Source: Nocardia arthritidis (lineage in GTDB: Bacteria > Actinomycetota > Actinomycetes > Mycobacteriales > Mycobacteriaceae). From it: 64,000 nt of DNA. The translations under genes were made by a program, and so were the position numbers. The first letter of the stretch is position 1. Each line of letters begins with the position of its first letter. The DNA lies in NCBI RefSeq assembly GCF_011801145.1, contig NZ_CP046172.1, positions 8,432,001 through 8,496,000 of the forward strand. The letters run 5' to 3'. Below are positions 54,889-63,105 of the stretch, piece by piece. The notes beneath the pieces were generated by a model, which saw only the letters and a list, made by a program, of their open reading frames with translations, was not told the origin of the DNA and did no database searches.

Positions 54889-55770
54889 ATGAAGACCGTT
54901 CTCGCCGCGAACCCGCGCCGTTCTGCCCGGGAGTTGTGCACCTTCTTGCTGTTGAGCTATGCCGGAGCCTGGATCGTCGCATCGCCCATGTGGCTCACCG
55001 GCTTTCACCGCGATTCCGCCGCACAGGGACCATCACCGCTGGCGGCGTCCTGCATGCTGGCGATGATGCTGGTGCCCGCGACGGTGGCGATCGCCCTGAC
55101 GCTGCGCGAACACCGCTGGCCGGAGCTGCCCGGTGTGCTCGGACTGCGGTCATCCGCGTCCTGGCCGCTGGCGATTGTCCGATTTGCGTCGGCCGCAATG
55201 GTTTTCGTCTCGATCACCGCAGTGGGGTTGGTGGTCGCGAGCGGGTTCGGCCGGTATCACCCACACCTGCCTGCCGACTGGACGCCGATCGCGGGCATGC
55301 TCGCGTCCGCATTGGTCTCGGTACCGCTCTATCTCGGTGAGGAGGTGGGATGGCAGGGCTATATGCTGCCGCGCATGCTGCGCTTCGGCGCGGCGCGCGG
55401 GGTGACGCTCGGCGGCATCGTGTGGGGGCTGTGGCATCTGCCGATGACCGCGCTCGGCGGCAGCTATCCGGGACATTCGCTGCTGGTCGCGGTGCCTGCC
55501 GCCGTTATCTGCGCGGTCGGCGTCGGCGCGGTGATCGCCTGGATCCGGCTGTGGTCCGGATCGGTGTGGCCCGCCGTCGCCGCCCACCTCGGCTTCAACG
55601 AATTCGCCCTGCCGTTGACGAAATTCCTTGCGGCACCGGGTTCGACACCGGACCCACTGATCGCCGGACCGCTCGGCGTCACCACCTGGCCCGCCCTGCT
55701 CGTCGTCGCCGGCGCGGCGCTGCTGCATCTGCACGGCGGCAGGCGGACGACCGGGACGACTCGGAGCTGA
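54889..55770 (+). CDS. CPBP-family intramembrane metalloprotease
   Basis: A 293-residue membrane protein with about eight segments and an Abi/CPBP domain. The first motif EEVGWQGY has Glu151-Glu152; the second is GIVWGLWHLP with His near 182; the third is HLGFNEF. These are the proposed zinc ligands of Rce1-like proteases. It is divergent from the sensor kinase gene (112-nt gap) and may be its target. Possible roles include processing of exported peptides or envelope stress; unproven. Confidence 0.9.
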   Translation: MKTVLAANPRRSARELCTFLLLSYAGAWIVASPMWLTGFHRDSAAQGPSPLAASCMLAMMLVPATVAIALTLREHRWPELPGVLGLRSSASWPLAIVRFASAAMVFVSITAVGLVVASGFGRYHPHLPADWTPIAGMLASALVSVPLYLGEEVGWQGYMLPRMLRFGAARGVTLGGIVWGLWHLPMTALGGSYPGHSLLVAVPAAVICAVGVGAVIAWIRLWSGSVWPAVAAHLGFNEFALPLTKFLAAPGSTPDPLIAGPLGVTTWPALLVVAGAALLHLHGGRRTTGTTRS

Positions 55771-55775
55771 AACCG

Positions 55776-56741
55776 CTATGCGGGCAGGCGATTCCGTAGT
55801 TTCCGCAAGCGAGCCGCGATCTCCTCGGTCGCTTCCATCAGGGTGACGGGGGCGTCCAAGGCAATGATCGCGGCTACGTATTGCGTGATCAGCTCGGCGG
55901 AATCGGCGCTCAGGCGGATCGTGCAGGCATCCGGTCCATCGGCGTCGATCGGGCCGAAAACCGTGGCAAACAGCTTGTCCCGCAACGTATCCGCGGCGAC
56001 GCCGACCCGCAGCACCGCATGGTGCCGGTAGACGGCGCTGTTGAGCGATCGGATCAGATAGGTCGCCGGATCCGGCGCGGGCAGCGGGCGCGGATCGAAA
56101 CGGGCATGGGTCGGCAGCGGATTCGCGATTCGATCGGCGCGGAAGGTGCGCCAATCAGTCCGGTCGAGATCGAAGGCGATCAGGTACCACCTGTCCGCGA
56201 CGGTCACCAGGTGGTGCGGCTCGACGCGGCGAGCGCTGGCCGCACCCTGGCGGTGGTGATCGAAACGCATTACCTCGTGATCGCGACAGGCCGATGCGAG
56301 CACCGCGAGCACCATCGGATCGGCACTCGGTACGCGCCGTCCCGGGGCGGCGACGGCGGCACCCGCGAAGGCGGCCAGCCTGGGCCGCAATCGTGCGGGC
56401 AGCACCCGTTCCAGTTTCGCCAGCGCCCGCACCGCGCTCTCCTCGATCCCGGTGACGCCGCCCGCGGTGATCAGGCCGAGCGCGACCGCCACCGCCTCCT
56501 CGTCGTCGAGCAACAGCGGCGGCAGCGCCCGGCCGGACGCCAGCCGGTAGCCGCCCGCGGTGCCGGTGGTGCCGTGCACCGGATAGTCGAGCGCGCGCAG
56601 TCGGTCCACATCGCGGCGCAGTGTGCGCGCGCTGACACCGAGCCGCTCGGCCAGTTCGGCGCCCGGCCATTCCCGGCGGCTCTGCAGCAGCGACAGTAGG
56701 CGCAGCAATCGTCCCGGCATGTTCTTGCGCACATCGCTCAC
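55776..56741 (-). CDS. YafY/WYL-domain transcriptional regulator
   Basis: A 321-residue DeoR-like regulator. The N-terminal HTH_11 (about 8-65) includes LAERLGVSARTLRRDVDRLR; a WYL domain sits near 150-215 (VADRWYLIAFDLDRTDWRTF), followed by a WCX extension. GTG 56741 is used; ATG 56720 is also possible. It is divergent from the FAD oxidoreductase gene with an inverted repeat between, so repression of that gene is likely. Confidence 0.9.
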   Translation of the reverse strand: MSDVRKNMPGRLLRLLSLLQSRREWPGAELAERLGVSARTLRRDVDRLRALDYPVHGTTGTAGGYRLASGRALPPLLLDDEEAVAVALGLITAGGVTGIEESAVRALAKLERVLPARLRPRLAAFAGAAVAAPGRRVPSADPMVLAVLASACRDHEVMRFDHHRQGAASARRVEPHHLVTVADRWYLIAFDLDRTDWRTFRADRIANPLPTHARFDPRPLPAPDPATYLIRSLNSAVYRHHAVLRVGVAADTLRDKLFATVFGPIDADGPDACTIRLSADSAELITQYVAAIIALDAPVTLMEATEEIAARLRKLRNRLPA

Positions 56742-56751
56742 ACCCCCATTG

Positions 56752-56774
56752 TTGCGGACAAGATATGGCCGCAA
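56752..56774. promoter_or_regulatory. Inverted repeat, candidate WYL-regulator operator
   Basis: TTGCGG and CCGCAA are perfect 6-bp arms around an 11-nt centre, in the short gap between the WYL regulator and the FAD oxidoreductase. The repeat supports a start for the latter at 56795 rather than at 56765 or 56774. Confidence 0.45.
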
Positions 56775-56794
56775 TGGACCATAGCCTTGGCCGC

Positions 56795-58123
56795 ATGATC
56801 GATTCGAGAGACGAATTCGCCGCTCGCCTGCCCGTGCTCATCCCCGGCGACGACGGCTACGACGACGCGCGCACCGGCTTCCAACTGTTCGATCCGCACC
56901 GGCCCGCGGTGCTGGTCGCCGCGACCGATCCCGAACAGGTGCGGACCGCGGTCGAATTGGCCGGGGCGCAAGGACTTCCGCTTGCGGTGCAGGCCACCGG
57001 GCACGGCCGGGCCGTCCCCACCGAGGGGGTACTGATCAACACTCGCCGGATGTCGGGGGTTCGGGTCGACCCGAAGGCGCGGACGGCCTGGGTCGAGGCC
57101 GGAGCGCCGTGGCGGGCGGTGATCGACGCCGCCGCGCCGCATGGTCTCGCGCCGCTGTCGGGCAGCCTGCCCGGTGTCGGTGCGATCTCGTACACCCTCG
57201 GCGGCGGTGTCGGCCTACTGGCCAGGCGATACGGCTTCGCCGCCGATCACGTGCGACGCATCGACTTGGTGACCCCAGATGCCGAAATGCACCGGGTCAC
57301 AGCCGATTCCGATGCCGAGCTGTTCTGGGCGCTGCGCGGCGGTGGCGGCGGTCTCGGCGTGGTCACCGGTATGGAGATCGATCTGGTGCCGGTCGCCCGG
57401 ATTTACGGCGGCAACCTGGTTTTCGACATCGCACAGGTACCCGACGCGCTCAGCGAATGGGCCCGCTGGACGGCCGATCTGCCGGACGAAATGACCTCGG
57501 CCGCACTGACTCTCACCTATCCGGACCTGCCGATGATGCCGGAATGGCTGCGTGGGCGACAGGTCGCCCGGCTGCAGATCTCATACGCCGGCTCGGCCGA
57601 GGAGGGCACCCGGTTTGTTGCGCCGCTGCGGCGACTCGGCCCGATCCTCCAGGACACCGTGCGCGAACTCCCCTTCACCGAATCCGGTGCGGTATTCGAC
57701 GAACCGGAGCAGCCGCACGCCTATCGCGGCCGCAATGTCCTGGTCGACGCGCTCGACCCGGACGATCTGGCCGGGCTCACCAAGGTCGCCGCGCCGTCGG
57801 AATCGGTGATGACCATTGCCGGAGTGCGTCACCTCGGCGGTGCGCTCGCACGCAAACCCGGTGTCCCCAACGCTGTCGGCCACCGCGACGCCGCATATTC
57901 GGTTTCGGTTCTGTCCCCGCTGCTCGGTGACGAAACCGCGGCCGTCGCCGCGATCCACCGCGCCGCGCTGGCCCCGTTCGCGCCTGCGGCACTTGGCATC
58001 TCGCTGAACTTCACCTTCGGTCCGGTCGACGATGACGAGTTCCGCCGAGCCTTCGCACCGGATGATCACGCGCGGCTGACCGCGCTGGTGAAGCGGTTCG
58101 ATCCGCACGGAATGCTGCTGTAG
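56795..58123 (+). CDS. FAD-linked oxidoreductase (berberine-bridge-enzyme-like)
   Basis: A 442-residue PCMH-type flavoprotein. His70 in QATGHGRAVPTEG is the probable covalent 8-alpha FAD attachment site. The GSLPGVGAISYTLGGGVGLLARRYG block lacks the second (cysteine) attachment residue, so attachment is likely by His only. A BBE motif region ends the protein. It oxidises an unknown small alcohol, sugar or natural product with O2 as acceptor. Probably controlled by the divergent WYL protein. Confidence 0.88.
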   Translation: MIDSRDEFAARLPVLIPGDDGYDDARTGFQLFDPHRPAVLVAATDPEQVRTAVELAGAQGLPLAVQATGHGRAVPTEGVLINTRRMSGVRVDPKARTAWVEAGAPWRAVIDAAAPHGLAPLSGSLPGVGAISYTLGGGVGLLARRYGFAADHVRRIDLVTPDAEMHRVTADSDAELFWALRGGGGGLGVVTGMEIDLVPVARIYGGNLVFDIAQVPDALSEWARWTADLPDEMTSAALTLTYPDLPMMPEWLRGRQVARLQISYAGSAEEGTRFVAPLRRLGPILQDTVRELPFTESGAVFDEPEQPHAYRGRNVLVDALDPDDLAGLTKVAAPSESVMTIAGVRHLGGALARKPGVPNAVGHRDAAYSVSVLSPLLGDETAAVAAIHRAALAPFAPAALGISLNFTFGPVDDDEFRRAFAPDDHARLTALVKRFDPHGMLL

Positions 58124-58141
58124 CGCAAGGGTTTTCGCTGC

Positions 58142-58837
58142 CTACGAACTTCGACCGCGACGGAAAGCATCGCGTAAGCGCGGCGTTCCCTGCGTGGTGA
58201 CCAAATCGACGCGGCCGCCGATGTTTCGGTTTTCGGTGGCCGCGCGCAGCAGTGCGTCGGCCAGATCCGCGCGGGAGGTGTACCGCCCTGGAATGCTCGA
58301 TGGTGCCAAGGTGTAGTCGGTGATTCGAGTGTCGTCGAAGAGTCCGGAAGCCCGGATTATCGTCCAGTCGAGGCCGCTGTCTCGAACGATCGTCTCCATC
58401 CGGCCCAAATCGGCGTATGCGGTGCGCCCCAACCTGAGCAGGATCGGCATGAGCACCAGCCGGAAGAGCAAGGTCTCACCCGGTGCCGGTCTGCCAGCGA
58501 CGCATACCGAGCTGACGCAGACGAGACGCCGAATCCCTTGCGCCGTCATGGCTTCGACGATATTTCCGATGCCATCGGAGAATATCGAGACGGGTTTGCG
58601 GGTGTACGTACCACCGAGTGCCGATATCACCGCGTCGTGCCCGCGCACCGCGCTCGCTACCGAATCGGCGTCCAATGCGTCCGCCCGCACGACCCGTACT
58701 CGATCGGCGATCGGGAACTCACCGGGGCGGCGAACCGCGGCGGTTACCTTGTGCCCCTTGTCGATTGCCTGCCGGACCACCCGCAAACCGGTACGGCCGT
58801 TCGCGCCGAACACCACGAGATCCACTTGATTCTCCAC
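58142..58837 (-). CDS. NAD(P)-binding SDR (NAD(P)H-dependent reductase-like)
   Basis: A 231-residue atypical SDR. The nucleotide motif FGANGRTGLRV is at about 9-19; HDAVISALGG and LDWTIIRASGLFDD follow, as in BLVRB/NmrA-like flavin or NADPH reductases. GTG start at 58837, 11 nt after the TetR gene on the same strand, so the two form an operon. Substrate unknown. Confidence 0.87.
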   Translation of the reverse strand: MENQVDLVVFGANGRTGLRVVRQAIDKGHKVTAAVRRPGEFPIADRVRVVRADALDADSVASAVRGHDAVISALGGTYTRKPVSIFSDGIGNIVEAMTAQGIRRLVCVSSVCVAGRPAPGETLLFRLVLMPILLRLGRTAYADLGRMETIVRDSGLDWTIIRASGLFDDTRITDYTLAPSSIPGRYTSRADLADALLRAATENRNIGGRVDLVTTQGTPRLRDAFRRGRSS

Positions 58838-58848
58838 CCCATCGAGAA

Positions 58849-59460
58849 TTATTCCGCCGCATAGCCTTTCAGCAGCGGGATGACGAGCGAATCGATGATT
58901 CGCCGGTAATACGCACCGTCTATCGGCGCTTGCTGGTCGAGCAGTCGATAGAAGATCATCGCGGGCACCACATCCGCGATGAGCTCCGTATCGGCACCGT
59001 CCGCGATTTCACCGCGCTCGCGCGCCCGGTCGACGATGGCGGTGTAGGCCGCCCGGCGCGGTGCCGCGATGGCCCGGTCGACGGTTTCCCGCAGCCGCTG
59101 GTCCCGATTTATCGCCGACGCCATCGCGGACAGGATCTCGTCGCGGCGATTGCTGCGGTCGAGATACATTGCGCCGACGGCGATCAGATCCTCGCGCAGG
59201 CTGCCGGTATCGGGCAGCGGCTGATCCCAGGCCAGCGCCTGGATGGCATCGCGCACCAGCTCCGACTTGTCCTTCCAGCGACGGTAAACCGTCGCGCGGC
59301 CCGCACCGGCCCGAGCCGCGACCGCATCCATCGTCAACTTGTCGTACCCGACCTCGGGCAGGATTTCGCCGACGGCCGCGAGCAGTGCGCGGTCGCGGTC
59401 CGGATCACGCGGCCGCCCAACAGGTTTCGATGCGGCATCGCCGCCGGACTCGGTTGGCAC
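58849..59460 (-). CDS. TetR-family transcriptional regulator
   Basis: A 203-residue TetR protein with a TetR_C (AcrR-like) ligand domain. The HTH at about 25-65 includes LTMDAVAARAGAGRATVYRR. GTG 59460 is preferred to the far TTG at 59484. It is the first gene of an operon with the SDR and is divergent from the DJ-1 gene, with an inverted repeat between. Confidence 0.9.
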   Translation of the reverse strand: MPTESGGDAASKPVGRPRDPDRDRALLAAVGEILPEVGYDKLTMDAVAARAGAGRATVYRRWKDKSELVRDAIQALAWDQPLPDTGSLREDLIAVGAMYLDRSNRRDEILSAMASAINRDQRLRETVDRAIAAPRRAAYTAIVDRARERGEIADGADTELIADVVPAMIFYRLLDQQAPIDGAYYRRIIDSLVIPLLKGYAAE

Positions 59461-59485
59461 GGCGTCAGCGTAGCTCGATCGCAAT

Positions 59486-59512
59486 TACGAAACAAGAGTG
59501 ACTTGTATCGAA
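59486..59512. promoter_or_regulatory. Inverted repeat, candidate TetR operator (TetR/DJ-1 gap)
   Basis: TACGAAACAAG and CTTGTATCGAA pair at 9 of 11 positions around AGTGA. The element lies 26 nt upstream of the TetR start and about 59 nt before the DJ-1 gene. Confidence 0.5.
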
Positions 59513-59570
59513 TCTATCCTTACGATTACGTCTATCTACTTATTGGTATCCCAAGCGATCAGGACCTTCC

Positions 59571-60299
59571 ATGACACAGCTCGCGATCGTCACCTATCCG
59601 GGTATGACGGCGCTCGACGCCGTCGGACCGTACGAGGTATTGCGTGGCCTGCCCGGCATCGAGTTCAGATTCGTCTGGCACGAATCCGGTCCGATCACGA
59701 CAGACAGCGGCGCGCTCATCCTCGGCGCGACACATTCCTTCGAGGAGACACCCACGCCGGATATCGCGCTGATCGGCGGGTCGACCATCGCGACGATGGC
59801 GACCGCGGGCGATCCCGCGGTCCTGGAATGGCTGCGCGCGGTCCACCGGACCACGACCTGGACGACGTCGGTGTGCAGCGGATCGCTGATCCTGGCCGCG
59901 GCCGGGCTCCTCGACGGCAAGGCCGCCACCGGCCACTGGGCCGCTCAGGGCGCGCTCGCCGGGCTCGGCGCCCGGCCGCAGCGGGGCGAACGAATCGTCC
60001 GGGACGGCAAGATCGTCACCGCCGCCGGCGTCTCGGCGGGCATCGAACTCGGACTCTGGCTGATCAATGAAATCGCCGGACGCGAGCGCGCCGAGGCCGC
60101 ACAGCTCGCCATCGAATACGACCCGCATCCGCCGTTCGATTGCGGGCATCCGAGCAAGGCCACGGCGCGAACCAAAGCCGTCGCCGCGGTGCTCGGCAAG
60201 GATATGGTCGGCGCGCGTGCCATCGGCGGCGAATTCGTCGCGGGCTCGAAGGTGATGTGGACCAGTGCGATTCGCCGGGCGCGGGCGCGCAGGCGCTGA
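59571..60299 (+). CDS. DJ-1/PfpI family protein
   Basis: A 242-residue protein of the class I glutamine-amidotransferase-like DJ-1/PfpI superfamily. The nucleophile elbow holds Cys102 (TTSVCSGSLILAAAGLL), and the conserved acidic residue lies near YEVLRGL at about 21. It resembles the isonitrile hydratase / ThiJ group. The substrate is uncertain. Divergent from the TetR-SDR operon; an ECF sigma gene follows 41 nt downstream. Confidence 0.9.
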   Translation: MTQLAIVTYPGMTALDAVGPYEVLRGLPGIEFRFVWHESGPITTDSGALILGATHSFEETPTPDIALIGGSTIATMATAGDPAVLEWLRAVHRTTTWTTSVCSGSLILAAAGLLDGKAATGHWAAQGALAGLGARPQRGERIVRDGKIVTAAGVSAGIELGLWLINEIAGRERAEAAQLAIEYDPHPPFDCGHPSKATARTKAVAAVLGKDMVGARAIGGEFVAGSKVMWTSAIRRARARRR

Positions 60300-60340
60300 C
60301 TCCGTGCTCCGTCGCGTCGCGACGGTGGTTGACTGTGGTC

Positions 60341-61285
60341 ATGCTCGGTGTGCGTGAGGTCGAGGTATTCGAGGATTCCAGGGCGCGGTTGTTGGCGATC
60401 GCCTACCGGTTGCTCGGCTCGGCGAGCGATGCCGAGGACGCGGTGCAGGACACATTTCTGCGCTGGCAGGCGGCCGACCGCGAGTACGTCGAGACACCCG
60501 CGGCCTGGCTGACGAAGGTACTCACCAACATCTGCCTCAACCAGCTCGCCTCGGCGCGGCTCAAACGCGAATCCTATGTCGGCCAGTGGCTGCCGGAACC
60601 GATCCTGGACGGTGACCGGATGCTCGGCCCCGCCGACACCGCCGAACAGCGGGAATCGGTTTCGATCGCGATGCTCACGCTGATGGAGCGGCTTTCGCCC
60701 AAAGAACGCGTCGTGTACGTCCTGCGCGAGGCATTCGGTTACTCGCACGGCGAGATCGCCGAGGTTCTCGACCTCAGCGAATCGAACTGTCAGCAGATCT
60801 ATCGGCGCGCCAAACAACATCTGGCGACCGGACGCACCCGCGTGCACGTCGACGCGGCGGCCGCCCGCAAGATCGTCGAGGAATTCCTCACCGCGGCACT
60901 GAGCGGCAACACCGACTCGCTGGTCAGGTTGCTATCCGACGACGCGATCCACATCGGCGACGGCGGCGGCCTGGTGCCGTCCCTCGCACAGCCGATCGTC
61001 GGCGCGCTGACCGTCGCCCGATTCCTGCGCGGCAGCTTCAAACCCACCGAACACAAACGCAATATGCTCGGCGGCGGCGCCCCCACCTTCTTCGCGGCGC
61101 TCGCCAACGGTGTGCCCGCAATGGTGGCCGTCTCCGGCGACCGCGTCGTCGGCGTCATGACCTTCGACCTGACAACCGACGGCGTCGCAGCCCTACACAC
61201 CCAGGTCAACCCCGACAAACTCACCCGCGCCACCCAACAGTGGGCCACCACCAACCACAACCACCCCCTCCTCGAATCCTGGTGA
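60341..61285 (+). CDS. ECF RNA polymerase sigma factor, ECF41/SigJ type
   Basis: A 314-residue extracytoplasmic-function sigma factor. Sigma2 (about 10-75, YRLLGSASDAEDAVQDTFLRW) and sigma4 (about 115-170, YSHGEIAEVLDLSESNCQQI) are followed by a SnoaL-like C-terminal domain. That domain carries DGGG (here DGGGL, normally DGGGK) and the late NPDKL motif, the two marks of ECF41. In ECF41 proteins this extension replaces an anti-sigma factor. ATG 60341 is used; GTG 60335 is possible. Confidence 0.92.
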   Translation: MLGVREVEVFEDSRARLLAIAYRLLGSASDAEDAVQDTFLRWQAADREYVETPAAWLTKVLTNICLNQLASARLKRESYVGQWLPEPILDGDRMLGPADTAEQRESVSIAMLTLMERLSPKERVVYVLREAFGYSHGEIAEVLDLSESNCQQIYRRAKQHLATGRTRVHVDAAAARKIVEEFLTAALSGNTDSLVRLLSDDAIHIGDGGGLVPSLAQPIVGALTVARFLRGSFKPTEHKRNMLGGGAPTFFAALANGVPAMVAVSGDRVVGVMTFDLTTDGVAALHTQVNPDKLTRATQQWATTNHNHPLLESW

Positions 61286-61347
61286 TTCGCCGGGGGTCTC
61301 GGTGGCTATGCTGGCACGGCTGATCGTTTGCTGGGAGGGGTGCCGCG

Positions 61348-63105
61348 TTGGGTAATAGCCAATCAGTATGGCTGCGGGTGGATTTCGGGGTGGTGGAGAC
61401 CTCGGCGGCGTTGGTCGGCGCTGATGGTGCTTCGTGGCCGCTGCGGTTGAATGATCGGGCGGCGGCGATGCCGTCGGGTGTGTATCTGTCGCCGTCGACG
61501 GGGCTCGAAGTCGGCGCGATAGCGCGGGAATACGGCGTGGCGGATCCCAATCGGTATGTGGCCGAGCCGAAACGGTGGATCGATGATGGGCGGCCGGTCT
61601 GCGAATTGGGCGGTACGGCGGTGCCCGTACATGTGGTGGTCGCGGCGGTGCTGCGCGCCGTGATCAACCGGGCACAGGCCGAATGCGGATGGCAGCTGCC
61701 CGCGGGACTGGTGCTGACCCATCCACAGCGGTGGACGGCGGCCCAGACGCAGGTGCTGGTGGCGGCCGCGGCGGAGGCGGGATACGCGCCCGATCGGCTC
61801 CGGCTGGTCGCGGAGACGCCGGAAAACGTTCCGGTGTCCGGATATTCGGCGCAACTCGGAACCGTTCCCGCCGTTGGATATCCGGCGCGCCACGAAGTCG
61901 CGCCGAACGGCGGATACCCTGCACACCACGAAATCGCGCCAAACGCCGGATATCCTGTACAACGCGAAACCGCGTCTGTGGCAGCACAATTCGTCACACA
62001 TCCGGGCTCACTCGGTCCCCAATCGGGGGTTGCGCAGGCGAATACGGCATCCCGCAGCTCCGTCCGGCTCACGCTGCTGATCGCCCTCGGCGTGGTCGTG
62101 TTGGTCGCCGCGGTGGTTACCGGGCTCGCCATGATCGATTCCGGGGGCGGCGGGGAGCAGGGCCCGAAGGAACCGTTCGAGAAGATCGCCGTCGGTCGCT
62201 CACAAGGCGTCGGCTACACGGCCGTCGACCCGGTCGATCACCGTGCGTACACGTCCGACACCTCCAGCAATACGGTGTCCGTCATCGACACCGTTGCGAA
62301 GAAAACCATTACGCAGGTGCAGATCGATTCCGTACCGCGCTCGCTGGCGGTGGATCCGCAGAATCACACGCTCTGGGTGCTCAGCGGGAAATACCAGGAT
62401 GGTTTGGGGCTGAAGAAGATCGACACCACGACCAACACCGTCGTCGGTACCGCGACGGCGCCGGACAGCACGCGAGAAATCGCGGTCCATCCCGTCACCC
62501 ATGAGGTGTACACCAGTCAGGCCAATGGTGATGTCGTGGACCGAGCCACCGGCGCGCGGGTGGTGGCCTCGACCATCGACCCCACCACACTGCAGATCAA
62601 CGGCCGGGTCCTGGCACCGGGCCACGGCATCGACATCGCCATCAATCCCGACAACGGGCAGGTGTACCTCTACGGCGGTGACGATGTGAAAATCGTCGAC
62701 CCGACCACCAAATCCGTGGTGAAACGGATCGAATCCCCCGTCCGCGGACAGCGGATGGTCGTCGACCCGCGGACGAACACCGCATTCGCGTCATCGGAGA
62801 CCGGCATCGTGGTGATCGATCTCGCCGGCGGCGCCTACGTCAAGACCATCGGCATCGGCCACAAAGTGTTCTGGCTGGCAATCGATCCGGCCGTCGGCAA
62901 GGTCTACGCACCCGAAACCGGCGCCTCCGGCACCGCCCGCCTCACCGTGATCGACACCGCGACCCGCGCCGTCGCGAGCGCCATCGATATGGGCGGCTCC
63001 GCCGAGGGCCTCGCGGCAGATCCGGTGTCCCACAAGGTCTATGTGCGTCCGCTGCGTTCGTACGTGTACGTCGTCGACCCCTGCGCCTCGGTGCGGTGCG
63101 GCTGA
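61348..63105 (+). CDS. Membrane fusion of partial Hsp70-like domain and YncE-type beta-propeller
   Basis: A 585-residue protein. Residues ~1-155 resemble the first lobe of an Hsp70/actin ATPase (LRVDFGVVETSAALVG, LTHPQRWTAAQ), but the second lobe with the adenosine motif is absent. Residues 165-212 are four 12-residue repeats beginning GY (GYSAQLG, GYPARHE, GYPAHHE, GYPVQRE). A membrane helix follows at about 232-258, then an extracytoplasmic 6-7 bladed YncE-like propeller with repeats of the NTVSVIDT and AVDPQNHTLWV type. Function unknown. Start TTG 61348; the 3' end overlaps the convergent MerR gene. Confidence 0.8.
   Translation: MGNSQSVWLRVDFGVVETSAALVGADGASWPLRLNDRAAAMPSGVYLSPSTGLEVGAIAREYGVADPNRYVAEPKRWIDDGRPVCELGGTAVPVHVVVAAVLRAVINRAQAECGWQLPAGLVLTHPQRWTAAQTQVLVAAAAEAGYAPDRLRLVAETPENVPVSGYSAQLGTVPAVGYPARHEVAPNGGYPAHHEIAPNAGYPVQRETASVAAQFVTHPGSLGPQSGVAQANTASRSSVRLTLLIALGVVVLVAAVVTGLAMIDSGGGGEQGPKEPFEKIAVGRSQGVGYTAVDPVDHRAYTSDTSSNTVSVIDTVAKKTITQVQIDSVPRSLAVDPQNHTLWVLSGKYQDGLGLKKIDTTTNTVVGTATAPDSTREIAVHPVTHEVYTSQANGDVVDRATGARVVASTIDPTTLQINGRVLAPGHGIDIAINPDNGQVYLYGGDDVKIVDPTTKSVVKRIESPVRGQRMVVDPRTNTAFASSETGIVVIDLAGGAYVKTIGIGHKVFWLAIDPAVGKVYAPETGASGTARLTVIDTATRAVASAIDMGGSAEGLAADPVSHKVYVRPLRSYVYVVDPCASVRCG
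61840..61983 (+). repeat. Four 36-bp (12-residue) tandem repeats
   Basis: Within the Hsp70-propeller gene, four imperfect 36-nt units encode 12-residue blocks starting Gly-Tyr, with central Ala-rich and charged parts. They lie just before the membrane helix and probably form a flexible cytosolic linker. Confidence 0.75.

Noticed and set aside
61840-61983. Possible CRISPR-like array
   Set aside because: The 36-nt units are imperfect, contiguous and in-frame inside a gene, so they are a coding tandem repeat without spacers.
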